DNA from: Lepus europaeus | Taxonomy: Eukaryota > Chordata > Mammalia > Lagomorpha > Leporidae | Reading direction: 5' to 3' | NCBI RefSeq assembly: GCF_033115175.1 | Contig: NC_084831.1 | Location: 12,558,540-12,622,539, forward strand | DNA length: 64,000 bases | Shown: positions 35,155-45,811 of the stretch, piece after piece | Numbering within the stretch: position 1 is the first letter of the stretch | How the letters are laid out: each line of letters begins with the position of its first letter | Program-made: the position numbers and the translations under genes | Notes under the pieces: model-generated | Told to the model about the DNA's origin: nothing | Database searches by the model: none | What the model saw: the letters and a program-made list of their open reading frames with translations, nothing else

Positions 35155-37017
35155 TGGATTTTCCTGGGATGCCCCGCCCTGCAAACCTCTGCTCTCAGAA
35201 TGTCGGGGGGGGGGAGCCTGGAAATCTGCCTTTCTAGGAAGCATCCAGGGAGTCAGGTGCCTGTGGGATCCACAACCACGATGTTGACCTGGGTGGGGGG
35301 AAAAGGAACCGTCCCCCACCCCCTACACCTGCCAAGAGGTGACCCTGGGGCAGGTGAGACCTCACCCGGGGCCGGGCAACTCTGGAGCCTGCACACAGGG
35401 ACCGGAAGTCCCCATTTACAAGCAAAGTGTGAAATGGGGTGGGGGTGATGCTCGCTGACAGTCTCCCCGGGGCTGGGACCCTGAGCTGCGATCCGTCCAG
35501 AGGCCCCGCCCCACTCCCACCCGGTACAGGGGCCCGATCCCTGCTGGCCACTGTCCTGGTGACGTCCAGGGCCGGCCCTCAGGCGCTCAGAATGGCGGGG
35601 GAGGAGAGCGGGTGCTGTGCGGGGCGCCTTTCCTGCCACAGCCCACGTGACAAAGGCGATCAGGAGACCCAAGGGGAGGGAGGCGACCCGGGAGCAGGGA
35701 GGCAGTGGGCAGAAAGGCCCGAGGGACACAGCCTGACCCTGAAGGCTGGAGCCACGCGGACCCGGCAGGAGGCGGGGACCTTGCCTGCTGGGGAGCCGCG
35801 GCCTGTGCCCGCGCCCAGCCATGAGACAGCAGGCAGGCGGTGAATGTGGGGGGAGTCGGAATTTTCTCCAGGAGTGAAGCTTCTACTTCCGGTTTTCAAT
35901 TAGAAAAATAGAGCCAAGAGCTCACATCCCCACGTGGAAGCTAAGCTCTGCAGAAGCCCCAGGCCGGGTGGATTCCCCCCAGCCCATCCCCTGCTCCGGA
36001 GAGACCCCTGGAGCCTTGGTCAGGGGAGGGGCAGAAGCAGTCCCTGCCCGGGAAGCGCCCCTCCCCCCACGGCAGTTACATCATCGTGAGAATGGGGATG
36101 GAGGAGGAGGAGGAAGAGGGGAGGAGAGCAGAACAGCTAATATTGACCCAGCCTGGGGCTCAGGGCTCTGCACCCGTTAACCCGTTCCGTTCTTACCACA
36201 GCCAGGCAAGGCGTGGGTGCTGTCAGCCTCCCGGCTTCACAGAAGGAAAACAGAGGCACAGAGAGGTACAGTCACTCGCGTGAGGTCACACAGCTGGTAA
36301 GTGCAGAGCTGGAGTCTGGACCCTGGCCCCCCAGCACTGGAGAGGGGAGTGGGGGGCTGTGACAGGTGGCTGGGGTGCAGGCCTTCCCTTGGCCTCTGTC
36401 GGGTTGGAGGGGTCATCGGGTTTTGAGGGAGAGGCGGTGACCCCCGGTCCGGCTCCTCTCTGGATACCAGTGCGATGTGTTTTCCTGGACTGCTCACCGC
36501 AAGGCCGGTTTCTCTGAACAAACTCGTCGGGCGGGAAAGGAGGGCAGAGGCGTCCGGGGGCCGGTCAGGTGGCTTGGCTGCCTTCCCTGGCTCCGGCCTC
36601 CCCTGCTGCGTCCCGGGCCTGAGCAGTGACTCGCTGACCCCCACCGTGGGGACCTCAGTAAGCAAGGTCCATGCCCGGCCGCTTGGCTGCACCTGCCCCA
36701 GGACTCACCACACCCCAGCCTCCAGCCCATTAGATTTGCAAAAGAGAAGACAAAGCACTTGCTCAAAATAAATAAATAAATAACCACCCCCCTGCACTTC
36801 CTGGGATCAGGTGACTGTTTGGCTGAGCTTCCTACCCATCGTGTACCCGCCGGGCACCCTCACCGTTCCCCGACTTCTGGCCGCAGGGCGTCACTAGCTC
36901 AGCCCCTGGGCCGCCCCCACCCCCAGGGGAGGATCGTGGGATCCACAGGAGACCAGCCGCCGAGCTCTGCCAACCCGGGGCCCCAGTGGTCACCCTCTGC
37001 CAGTTCAAAGTCACCTC
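35155..37017. other. Non-coding sequence upstream of KLHDC7A, copy 2
   Basis: Counterpart of 10281-12149. The G run near 35205 is shorter than in copy 1. No SINE or gene recognised. Confidence 0.5.
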
Positions 37018-37162
37018 TGCTCCGACTTCTCAGCCAGCCGGCCAGCGCCAGCCCAGGGCTCCCTCCCACTCCACGCACGCAGCAGGATCCAGGAACCTAT
37101 CCCTATTGGGCAATTATTAATCGGATTCTTGACATTCCTCAGGCCCCGGGCGCCGGAGGAGC
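37018..37162 (+). promoter_or_regulatory. Putative KLHDC7A proximal promoter / 5' UTR, copy 2
   Basis: The inverted CCAAT and HNF1-like motifs lie in the same positions relative to the ATG as in copy 1, and I see no base change between copies in this stretch. Transcription start and any upstream exon are not determinable from sequence alone. Confidence 0.4.
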
Positions 37163-39469
37163 ATGCTCCCGGGAGCAGTGGAGGCCCCGGACTGGCATTG
37201 GGACATGCAGCTGACAGGCAGAGTGCTGCTGTCGGCCGCCGCCCTGCTCCTGGTGACCGCAGCCTACAGACTGTACAAGTCGAGGCCTGCCTCGGCGCAG
37301 CAGGGGAGTGGCAATGCCAAGGCCAAGGCCGAGGAGGAAGCAGAGGGCTCCGGGCAGCCTGTCGTCCAGGGGGCTCCTGCAGGTGCACGGCAGACGGGGC
37401 CGAGACGCCGGAGGGTCAGCCAGGGCGGCAGCTGTGAGGATCCAGGAGTCCTGGCCTCGGAAGCTTCTTCCAGAGACGGGAGGCCCCAGAGCAAAGGCTC
37501 CAGGGAGGAGCCGCCGGGCAGGTGGCACCCAGACTCGGAGCAGGTGCCTCCTCGCTTCCGTGGCCGCGAAGCAGGAACAACGGTTGGCGGTAAGCCCAGC
37601 CCTCCCCACTGCCTCCCGCCGAGCAGTGAACCCGAAAGCTGCCCAGCTGGACTCGCATCAGCGGCCGCGGACGGCAGCGGTGTGGGTGGCGAGCCTGTTC
37701 CCCGGGGGGGCGGCACGGTGCCGGGGCAGCCGGGGCCAGGGGAGCGGGAACCCTGCCGCCAGCATTGCATGGCCCCTGCAGCAGGCCATAGTGACATGAA
37801 TCCGACCTGGGTCTTCACCCGCGTGACGGGGGTCAGCAGGGAAGAGGCCGGGGCCCTCCAGGCGGCGTCTGACTTGGGCCTGGCCCTGCACCAGCAGGAG
37901 GGCGCTACCGACGCCTCCTATACCTTCTCGTCGGTGGCTCGGGTCCGCGTGGAGGAGAATTTCATTCAGCAGGTGGAGGGGAGGGGGCTCGGGCTGAAGG
38001 GCAAGGTGTACGATTACTACGTGGAATCCACCTCGCGGGCCGTGTCCAGGCGGGCCCCCCAGACAGCAGCCTTGACTGAGGCTCCTCCCCCAGGGGCACT
38101 GCCAGGCCCCCCCAGAGCAGGGGTAGCCTCCAGAGGCCCGGAGCAGAACACGGAAGATGGAGCGGAAGCAGCCGCCTCCCCACCGCCTGTGCGGGCGCCC
38201 TCCGCACGCGGCTTCAGCAGGAAGGAGAGCCTCCTGCAGATCGCCGAGAACCCAGAGCTGCAGCTCCAGCTCCGGAGCTTCGCTGCCCCGGCTCCGCCCA
38301 GCCCAGCCCAGGACGCCGAGGCCGGCTCAGCCGGAAGCAGCGGCGAGCCCCACATGCAGCTCGTGGCCGGGACCAATTTCTTCCACGTTCCGCTCACCCC
38401 CGCTTCGGCCCCAGACATCCGCCTGGATCTGGGCAATTGCTACGAGGTTCTGACCTTGGCCAAGAGGCAGAACCTGGAGGCCCTCAAGGAGGCGGCCTAC
38501 AAAGTGATGAGTGACAACTACCTCCAGGTGTTGCGCAGCCCGGACATCTACGGCTGCCTGAGTGGGGCGGAGCGGGAGCAGATCCTCCAGCGGCGGCTCC
38601 GCGGCCGCAAGTACCTGGTGGTGGCCGACGTGTGCCCCCAGCGCGACGCAGGCCGCCTCTGTTGCTATGACGATGCGCAGGATGCCTGGCACCTGCTGGC
38701 CCACTTGCCCCCTGAGGCTGTGTCCCGGGGCTGTGCCATCTGCAGTCTCTTCAATTATGTCTTCGTGGTGTCCGGCTGCCAGGGGCCGGGACGCCAGCCC
38801 TCCAACCGCGTCTTCTGTTACAACCCCCTGACGGGCATCTGGAGCGAGGTGTGCCCTCTGAACCAGGCCCGCCCGCACTGCCGGCTGGTGGCCCTGGCCG
38901 GGCACCTGTACGCCATCGGGGGCGAGTGTCTGAACACCGTTGAGCGCTACGACCCTCGGCTGGACCGCTGGGACTTCGCCCCGCCACTCCCCAACGACAC
39001 CTTCGCCCTGGCGCACACGGCCACGGCGTGCGCCAACGAGATCTTCGTCACCGGGGGCTCCCTGCGCTACCTGCTGCTCCGCTTCTCGGTCCGGGAGCAG
39101 CGCTGGTGGGCCGGCCCCACGGGGGGCAGCAAGGACCGCACGGCCGAGATGGTGGCGGTCAACGGCTTCCTCTACCGCTTTGACCTCCACCGCAGCCTGG
39201 GCATCGGCGTGTACCGCTGCAGCGCCAGCACCCGGCTCTGGTACGAGTGCGCCACGGCCCGGACGCCTTACCCGGACGCCTTCCAGTGCGCCGTGGTGGG
39301 CGAGCGCATCTACTGCGTGGGGCCCCGGCGCACTCTCTGCTTCCTAGCCGACCACATCTCGCCCCGGTTTGTGCCCAGCGAGCTGCAGAGCTTCCCCGCC
39401 CCCCAGGGCACCCTCCTGCCGACCGTCCTGACCTTGCCCGCCCCTGATGTGCCTCAGACCAGCGTCTAG
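37163..39469 (+). CDS. KLHDC7A: Kelch domain-containing protein 7A, copy 2 (768 aa, intronless)
   Basis: This second intact 768-codon frame has the same start, membrane segment (residues 21-38), BACK-like region and kelch repeats as the copy at 12295-14601. By eye the two coding sequences differ at about 14 of 2307 bases, about half of them changing the protein. The seven amino-acid differences (copy 1 to copy 2) are C to F in PPR[C/F]RG, Q to P in CLP[Q/P]SS, R to C in ES[R/C]PAG, M to T in GGG[M/T]VPG, G to S in GH[G/S]DMN, V to M in PH[V/M]QLV and N to D in FLA[N/D]HIS. Five of these lie in the poorly conserved first half, one just before the BACK-like region and one near the C-terminus. 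At the last position copy 2 carries Asp, which I recall as the human residue. Both copies look functional. Whether they are two loci or two alleles is unresolved (see findings). Confidence 0.94.
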   Translation: MLPGAVEAPDWHWDMQLTGRVLLSAAALLLVTAAYRLYKSRPASAQQGSGNAKAKAEEEAEGSGQPVVQGAPAGARQTGPRRRRVSQGGSCEDPGVLASEASSRDGRPQSKGSREEPPGRWHPDSEQVPPRFRGREAGTTVGGKPSPPHCLPPSSEPESCPAGLASAAADGSGVGGEPVPRGGGTVPGQPGPGEREPCRQHCMAPAAGHSDMNPTWVFTRVTGVSREEAGALQAASDLGLALHQQEGATDASYTFSSVARVRVEENFIQQVEGRGLGLKGKVYDYYVESTSRAVSRRAPQTAALTEAPPPGALPGPPRAGVASRGPEQNTEDGAEAAASPPPVRAPSARGFSRKESLLQIAENPELQLQLRSFAAPAPPSPAQDAEAGSAGSSGEPHMQLVAGTNFFHVPLTPASAPDIRLDLGNCYEVLTLAKRQNLEALKEAAYKVMSDNYLQVLRSPDIYGCLSGAEREQILQRRLRGRKYLVVADVCPQRDAGRLCCYDDAQDAWHLLAHLPPEAVSRGCAICSLFNYVFVVSGCQGPGRQPSNRVFCYNPLTGIWSEVCPLNQARPHCRLVALAGHLYAIGGECLNTVERYDPRLDRWDFAPPLPNDTFALAHTATACANEIFVTGGSLRYLLLRFSVREQRWWAGPTGGSKDRTAEMVAVNGFLYRFDLHRSLGIGVYRCSASTRLWYECATARTPYPDAFQCAVVGERIYCVGPRRTLCFLADHISPRFVPSELQSFPAPQGTLLPTVLTLPAPDVPQTSV

Positions 39470-42036
39470 CAGTCCCCCTGCCGGGCTCCTTGTGCCAAAC
39501 CAGGAGGCAAGGAGTGGCGCCCGCCGGACCCGTCACTCTGTGAGCTGCGCCTGCGCCATCAGCTGCCCAGGAATTCGGCCATCAGGAGGCGAATCCTGAT
39601 CCTCCCTCCTCACTCGCTGGGGGGTCTCGGAGGCGTCGTCACCCTTGGTGGGCTGCAGGGTCCACTGTGGAAGACAGGAGCCCGGGCCTGGGGCCCCTGG
39701 GCAGAAGGCATCACGTCGCTCTGTAACCTTGCTTCAGATCTGGATTTCCGGGTTGAGGGGGAGAGCTCAGGGGCCTGGGGGCCCCTTCCAAAGCCTGGGC
39801 CGCTGGGCCCCAGCTCGGTGGTTCCCAGAGGCCCCTGGAACACACCAGTGGGGGAAAAATACCAAGGCAGGTGGCTCTAGCAGGACCAGGAAGGAGCCCG
39901 GGCCAGGGCGGTGGGGGCTGAGGAGCAGAACAGCGCAGGCGGAAGCAGCCCCCGGGGACTGTGGCTTGCAGGGCACATTGACCAAAGCCGGCTTTTCTTC
40001 TGCTCATTACCTGGACGGAAGAGAAGCATCCACTTTAATGAGCCCTCTTCCTGGAGAGGTCTGTTCAGAGTACAGCTCGCCCCGTAAATGAGGTCTCCGG
40101 AGCACGAGGGGAAGACCCCTCTGAGCCCGGCCCATGCCCGCTGCACTGGGCCTGGGTCTCAGGATCCATCCGGGCAACCCAGTCCTCCTGTCCAGAAGCT
40201 GGGACACCACCACCACTCGGCACCCCTGTGCCGTGGGGTCGTCACTTGCCCCCTTCGGACAGGAGAGCGGCGCACGATGGAGCTCAGGAGCCCCGGAGCC
40301 CAGCCGCAAGCCAGGGAGGTGGGAGGAGCACCAGGGCAGGGCTGGCAAGGCCAAGTTCAACACTCGGGCCTGAGAATCTCCCAGGATCCCACGGGGGTGG
40401 GGAGGGTGGCTTCAGCCAAGACTCAGAGGCGGCGCTGGTGTAGTGGCAGCAGCCTGGGCCAGTGGCGGCGAGGGGAGGGGGATGTTTGAGAGGAGAGCCA
40501 GTCAGGGAGCTGGGGGCGGGTAGAGCCAGGCGTGCCGCTGGCGAGGAGCCCAGCGAGGACAGGATGGCCACCAAGCAGGTTCACTTGCAGGACCGGCTCC
40601 AGCCCGGAAGCCTGTTGCACACCCATGGTGGGGACCAGGAAAGTGGTACAAGGCAGCAAAATTTGTTGGAGACCTCAGTGGCTGGTGGGTGTGGCCTTTG
40701 TAATGAGAGGAGAGCAGAGATCGGGCCTGGGCTGAGAAATGATGTCCACTGGGCATCTCATCTGCCTCCCTGAGAGTCTCACAGCAGACATCACTAATCA
40801 AACACCGTATCTTTCCCTGATGGGCCCCAGCTGTCCCAACACAATGTCCCAGGCAGCCACTGCCCTTAGATCAGAGCTGGTGCATTTGTCGTCACTGGCC
40901 TGTTCTCTGGAGCTGGGTTTAGGGCTGGATGAGGTCGGGGCCATCACGGCAGAGTAAGGTGGTTCAGGAGTCCCGGGAAGCCCACGGTGGTCGGGATTCC
41001 TTGTGCGTGGGGAAGTAAGTGGAATGTTCTAGGTCCTGCCTGATGGAGCTCACATTCCCGTGGAGAAAGGCAGGCGATTTTAAAAACAAACGCAGAACGG
41101 AATAGACAGAAGCTGTGCCGCATTAGGAGAAAGACAAGGTAGGGACAGGAGAACGGGGCGAGGGCATTGCTCCTTTAAACAGTGGGGCCACGCCCCTCTG
41201 AGAAGGTCACCACGGAGCAGAGACCTCTGGGGCTGGGGCAGGGGAGGGGCAGGCGCCCAGCCGTCCAGCGCCAGCAGGTGTGCAGGGCTGCAGCTGAGGG
41301 GTAGGAAGAGGGCAGGGGCCCAGCTGTCCTGGCTCAGTCTTTGGTGGAAGGGAAAGAATTCAATGTCCACGTTCACACTTCTCCGAGAATCCTTGGAGAG
41401 AAAGAAGCCAGCGACATTCCCGGGAGAGAAGCCGAGTTCGCCCACATCGGGGTCAGCACCAAGCTCATTACCGGGGTGTCACCGTTACCATTAAGTGGCT
41501 TCCTGTCCCACAGCCTGGGTGGGGTCTGCCGACCTCAGAGCGGCTGGTGTGTCGCTCCGTCTCCCGTGTGTCTGCCGTGCCCTCCCCACAAACCCTATTT
41601 CTTCTGCAGTAAAAAGAATCGCTGGGTTTGGGTTGTTTTCCACTCTAAGCCAACCGTGCCCATTGTAGGAAAAAATTGGAGAACAGAGAAAGGATTTAAA
41701 AAATAAAAAAACTCCCCAAGTTGGCCGCTCCAGGACCTCCCCTCCTGGGGCGCGTGGCTTCCGGTCTTCCCGCGACGTTGCTGTTCGGTTGATTTTTCTG
41801 CCTAGATGTGATTATGCTGAATGCATGGTCCCGTGCTTGCTTTCCACCCCGCACTTCAGAGCGAGCCTCTCCTGTCGGTACAAACCCTCGGTAAACATCA
41901 TTTCAATAGCCTTGCATCCCGTGCACGCATCGCGCTGTATTTAAACAGCCCCCCTCCCTGTTGTGCCTGTTTGTTTTTTTTTTTTTCCTGTTGGTTTCCT
42001 TTTCTAGCATAAATAAAACAGCCTTTGTTTTTCCTC
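39470..42036 (+). other. Probable KLHDC7A 3' UTR, copy 2
   Basis: This is the counterpart of 14602-17185. It differs by single-base changes, an 18-bp deletion near 39762, and a shorter T run near 41973. No SINE interrupts it. Confidence 0.45.
42012..42017 (+). terminator. Candidate polyadenylation signal AATAAA, copy 2
   Basis: Same hexamer and downstream TG-rich context as at 17161, about 2.54 kb after the copy 2 stop codon. Confidence 0.4.
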
Positions 42037-42499
42037 TCTGGGGACTCCATCAATATTTACAGGATCCTTTCCGTCTGAAACAGCAGAGCGGTTCAAATGA
42101 TCCTGGGGGCCGCTTTCTGGCCGCCCTTGGACACATCCAAGGTCAAGGCTGGTGGGGTGGGGGCACCCCAGCCCCCCTTCCCGGTAGAATTCCTGGCCAG
42201 GGGATACAGGAAGTCACCGTTGTTGGTCCAGGCATTAGGCCACGTGAACTCCTGTCCTGCCTCGTGGATGTCACAACACGCCCACCTCCCAGGGGTGAAG
42301 GCAGGCTCAGAGGGTCTGAGGTCTTACTGGTACAAGTCCACGCCCTTCCATTTCCTTAAAGGCACGCCCCGCCTCCCCACCGCCAGGGGCTGCTCTTGTT
42401 CTGCATGTGAGGCTGGGGAGTCAGGGCTCGCCCTGTGCCCCCTCCACACCCACCAGGGACGCTCTGTCTTCCAGCTCTAACTCTGTATTAGTCCATCCC

Positions 42500-42755
42500 T
42501 GAGCGCCAGGGAGGACACCTGCCGCCCGCCTTGGAGCACCTGGCCCCGCCCCCCGTGCTCGCACCTGGCTCCAGCTCCCTGCTGCTGCACACCCTGGCAT
42601 GCAGCAGCCACGGCTCAAGCCGCCCACGTGGGAGACCCGGATTGCGTTCCCGGCTCCTGACTTCCGGGCCCCTGGGAGCATTCGGGAAGTGGACCAGCAG
42701 TTGGGACCTCTCTCTCTCTCTGTCACTGTGCCCCTCCAATAAATAAAAAATTTAA
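42500..42755 (+). mobile_element. Diverged CSINE, copy 2
   Basis: Counterpart of 17655-17905, with two extra CT units in the 3' part. Confidence 0.75.
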
Positions 42756-42857
42756 AGTGGAGAAGACGAGAGGTTTATTTGGCCCCCAGGTTTGGAGGCT
42801 GCTTGTGAGGGGCTCCTGGCTGCTTCCTGCCCTGATGGTTAGCACCAAGGTGATGAG

Positions 42858-42858
<1 letters not shown>

Positions 42859-42896
<38 letters not shown>
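42859..42896. repeat. G homopolymer, 38 bases, copy 2
   Basis: An uninterrupted run of 38 G, against 33 at 18005-18037. Confidence 0.9.
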
Positions 42897-42898
<2 letters not shown>

Positions 42899-43902
42899 CA
42901 CCCGGAGGGAAGCCAGAGCAAGGGGGCGGGGCCAATCTCACAGATTCCTCCCCCACTAGGCTCCACCTCTTAAAGGTCCAGCAACCTTTCAACACCACCA
43001 CCATACAGGGGACCCAACTCCAATACAAGAACTCTAGGAAGACTCAACCCATATCCAGACTTACAGGAAACTTCCTGAAATCCTCTGATCCTCAGTGTCT
43101 GCATCTGTAAAATGGGTTCCCCACTGCCAGCCTCAAGAAGCTGTTGGAGGCTGTAAAAGCCCCAGCCCAGGGGCGGCGGCAGAGTAGGTTGCAGAGGAGG
43201 AGGGGCTGCTCTGCACCGGCCAGGAGGAGGGGGGTCCTCGGTCTCCTCTTCCTCTTCTCGGAGCCTTGCCCCCCCCCCCCCGGGAGGGGAGACTGTCTGA
43301 GAAGGTCTGGGGTGGGGGTGCCCATGCTCAAGGCCGTCTGTGACCTCTGCCCTGCTGGTACTCCTCTCCCAGCTTCCCACGGGGCTGAGAGCCTTCAGAC
43401 CCCCGGAAACCTTGAGCAGGTGCAAGGTGGACTTGAGCAGGTGCAAGGACTCCCTCGTTCAAAGATGGGGAATAGTGTCCACTCGGAGGGACAGGGACTG
43501 GCTGGAGCTGGGCCTGGGCTGTAGCATTTAGAGCCCCCGACAGAGGCCCCCAGCACTTGCTGTCTTTGGAATCCTTGCCCAGAAGGGCCCTGCGGTCCCC
43601 AGGTTCCCCTGAGAGCCCCTGAGGCTGTGGCCGTGGCCGCAGCCAGGAGCAGCCCCTAGGCAGCCCGGAGGCAGGGAGACCTGCTCAGAGCTGCGGATTG
43701 GACAGAGAGGGCAGCCCCGGGGGAAACACTCTACAAACAGCCCGTGCCTTGGGTTGTTTGAGAAGTGGGACAGGGTAGAAATAAAACAGAGAACAAAACA
43801 CAGTCACAGGGTGTGGGGGCGTGGGGGCGTGGACTCTGTGCTGGTAACCCCCACTCGCTCCCCAAACCAGGCTCCACACTGTTCCCATGCCAATTCCTTT
43901 TT

Positions 43903-44228
43903 GTTTTTTTTTTTTAAAGATTTATTTATTTTATTCGAAAGTCAGAGTTACAGAGAGAGAAGGAGAGACAGAGAAGAGAGAGAGAGAGATTTCATGCACT
44001 AGTTCACTCCCCAAACAGCCTCAATGGCCAGGGTTGGGCCAGGCTGAAGCCAGGAGTTTCTTCCAGATCTCCCACATGGGTGGCAGGGGCCCATATATTT
44101 GGGCCATCTTCCCCAGGCCATTAGCTGGGAGCTGGATTGGAAGTGGAGCAGCCGGGACACGAACTGGCATCCATATGGGGTGTCTGGGTTGCAGGCAGCT
44201 TTACCCGCTATGCCATAGCGCCAGCCCC
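43903..44228 (-). mobile_element. Full-length CSINE, copy 2
   Basis: Counterpart of 19040-19353. Confidence 0.93.
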
Positions 44229-44374
44229 ACCAGGACACTGGGCGAAAGTTAAAAATCACCATTTCATCACGATGGGTTGAAATGATTACTGGTCATTACA
44301 ACACCTACCTCTACCTTACGGAAAAGCTGGAAGAGCGAGGGGGAAGGCATTTTGGCCTGAAGTTCAGATGCCGC

Positions 44375-44613
44375 CTGGGACACCCGCAGCCCGTATCCGA
44401 GTGCCTAGGCTGTGGCTGGCTCTGCTCCTGACCCCAGTGTCCTACGAGCGCCCCTCACGATGGTTTGAGTGCATGGGTCCCTGGCCCCCACGTGCAAGAT
44501 CCAGATGGAGCCCCCGGCGGCAGCACCACCCAGCCTCAGCCGCGGGCATCTGGGGAGTGAGCCAGTGCTTGGGCAATCCACCTCTCCCTCTTTCAAATAA
44601 ATGTAATTAACTT
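44375..44613 (+). mobile_element. Diverged CSINE, copy 2
   Basis: Counterpart of 19500-19740. Confidence 0.75.
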
Positions 44614-44802
44614 TTTAACTTTAAGAAAAAGTTTAATCACTGGCGATATATGTATTGGGCATTCACAAGAGGAACGGGTTCCTTACTTACAGGGCCTGAT
44701 TGTGTCCTCAAAACACCCACAGAAGGTTACAAAGTCACCAAGTTCTCCCCCTCCCATTACTTAATCCCCCCCCCCACCAAACTGGTCATGTAACTGTCCA
44801 GC

Positions 44803-45570
44803 TGTTACCGGAGAATCGCAGGGTTCTTGTCTTCGCGCAAGAAAGAATTCAGGCATGAGACAGAGTAGTGGGAGATAAAATAGCAAGGCTTATTAGGGAA
44901 GGGACATCCGTAAGGACAGATGGGCACCTCCCCGGACAGAGCCTGAGAGGGTGCCCAGTCACTCGGAAAGGGGGGGTGGGAAGGAGCGAGGTTACATGTT
45001 GAGCGGAGAGAGTACACCTGGGCAGGCCAGGCGGGCGGCTCAGCAGAGAGGCAGAGGGCTGAGCGCGTAGGCCGGGGGGTTTTTAAGGAGATGGGTCTCT
45101 GTCTTCACACATCTCCTCCTGAAACAAAGGATTTTATGGCTGTAAATATTAAGAAGGTCCTATCTGCACTGCCCGGGGATTGGGCGCCCCTGGAGGAGCC
45201 CCCAGCTGATGACTCCTGGGATCCAGTGGACAAATGCCTATCTGAGTTTTCCCTTGAAGGTATCAGACAGGAGGAAGCCTAGCTGGCGCCATCCTGGGTT
45301 CAGAGGAAGGGTGAGCAAGACCCCCTAGAGAATGGGGATCCAGAGCAGGGTGTTTGAAATGCAGACACTGGGCTGCATCTGGGAGATTGTGGAAGATTTG
45401 TCAGGCAGAAGGGGCGGGGACCCCCACCTGGCAGGTTATCAGGTAGAAGGGGGCAGGGCAGGATGCTAACTCTGGGCTGCCCCTGAAATATTATCGGGAT
45501 GACTTTGAGATGCAGCATATGCTGGACATAGAAGTCTTCTCTCTAGGCCTGTCATACACACATAAGCTCA
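44803..45570 (-). mobile_element. Solo LTR of an endogenous retrovirus, copy 2
   Basis: Counterpart of 19929-20693. On the + strand it runs from TGTTACCGG to CATAAGCTCA, so the element itself reads TGAGCTTATG...CCGGTAACA on the - strand with canonical TG/CA ends. It contains the 70-bp module 45167-45236 between two CCTATCTG copies. No internal retroviral genes are present. Confidence 0.75.
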
Positions 45571-45751
45571 TACCTAACTTCCTACCTAACACAGCCACTG
45601 TGATACAAGGAGCTTGGGCACCAGCTTTGCTTTCCTGTGGCCTTAGAACCCAGAGCCCGCCACCAGGGCAACAGGTCCAGTGACCCCAGCCAACAGCTGA
45701 CCACATGCGCCACCTTGAGGCCATTGATCACCCACAGGCACCTAAACAAAC

Positions 45752-45752
<1 letters not shown>

Positions 45753-45811
<59 letters not shown>

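Larger units (their letters stand above)
24905..45775. repeat. Copy 2 of the ~20.9 kb direct duplication containing KLHDC7A
   Basis: This block repeats 1-20898 in the same orientation and gene order. Differences are single-base changes plus short indels. Copy 2 lacks 24 bp near 25376, 22 bp near 27674 and 18 bp near 39762, and it has one extra 15-bp unit near 29629. It passes into a complete GA-rich tract at about 45753, whereas copy 1 stops there at the gap. The sequence to its left (21099-24904) may also be duplicated, but the matching region would be upstream of the window. Confidence 0.95.
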
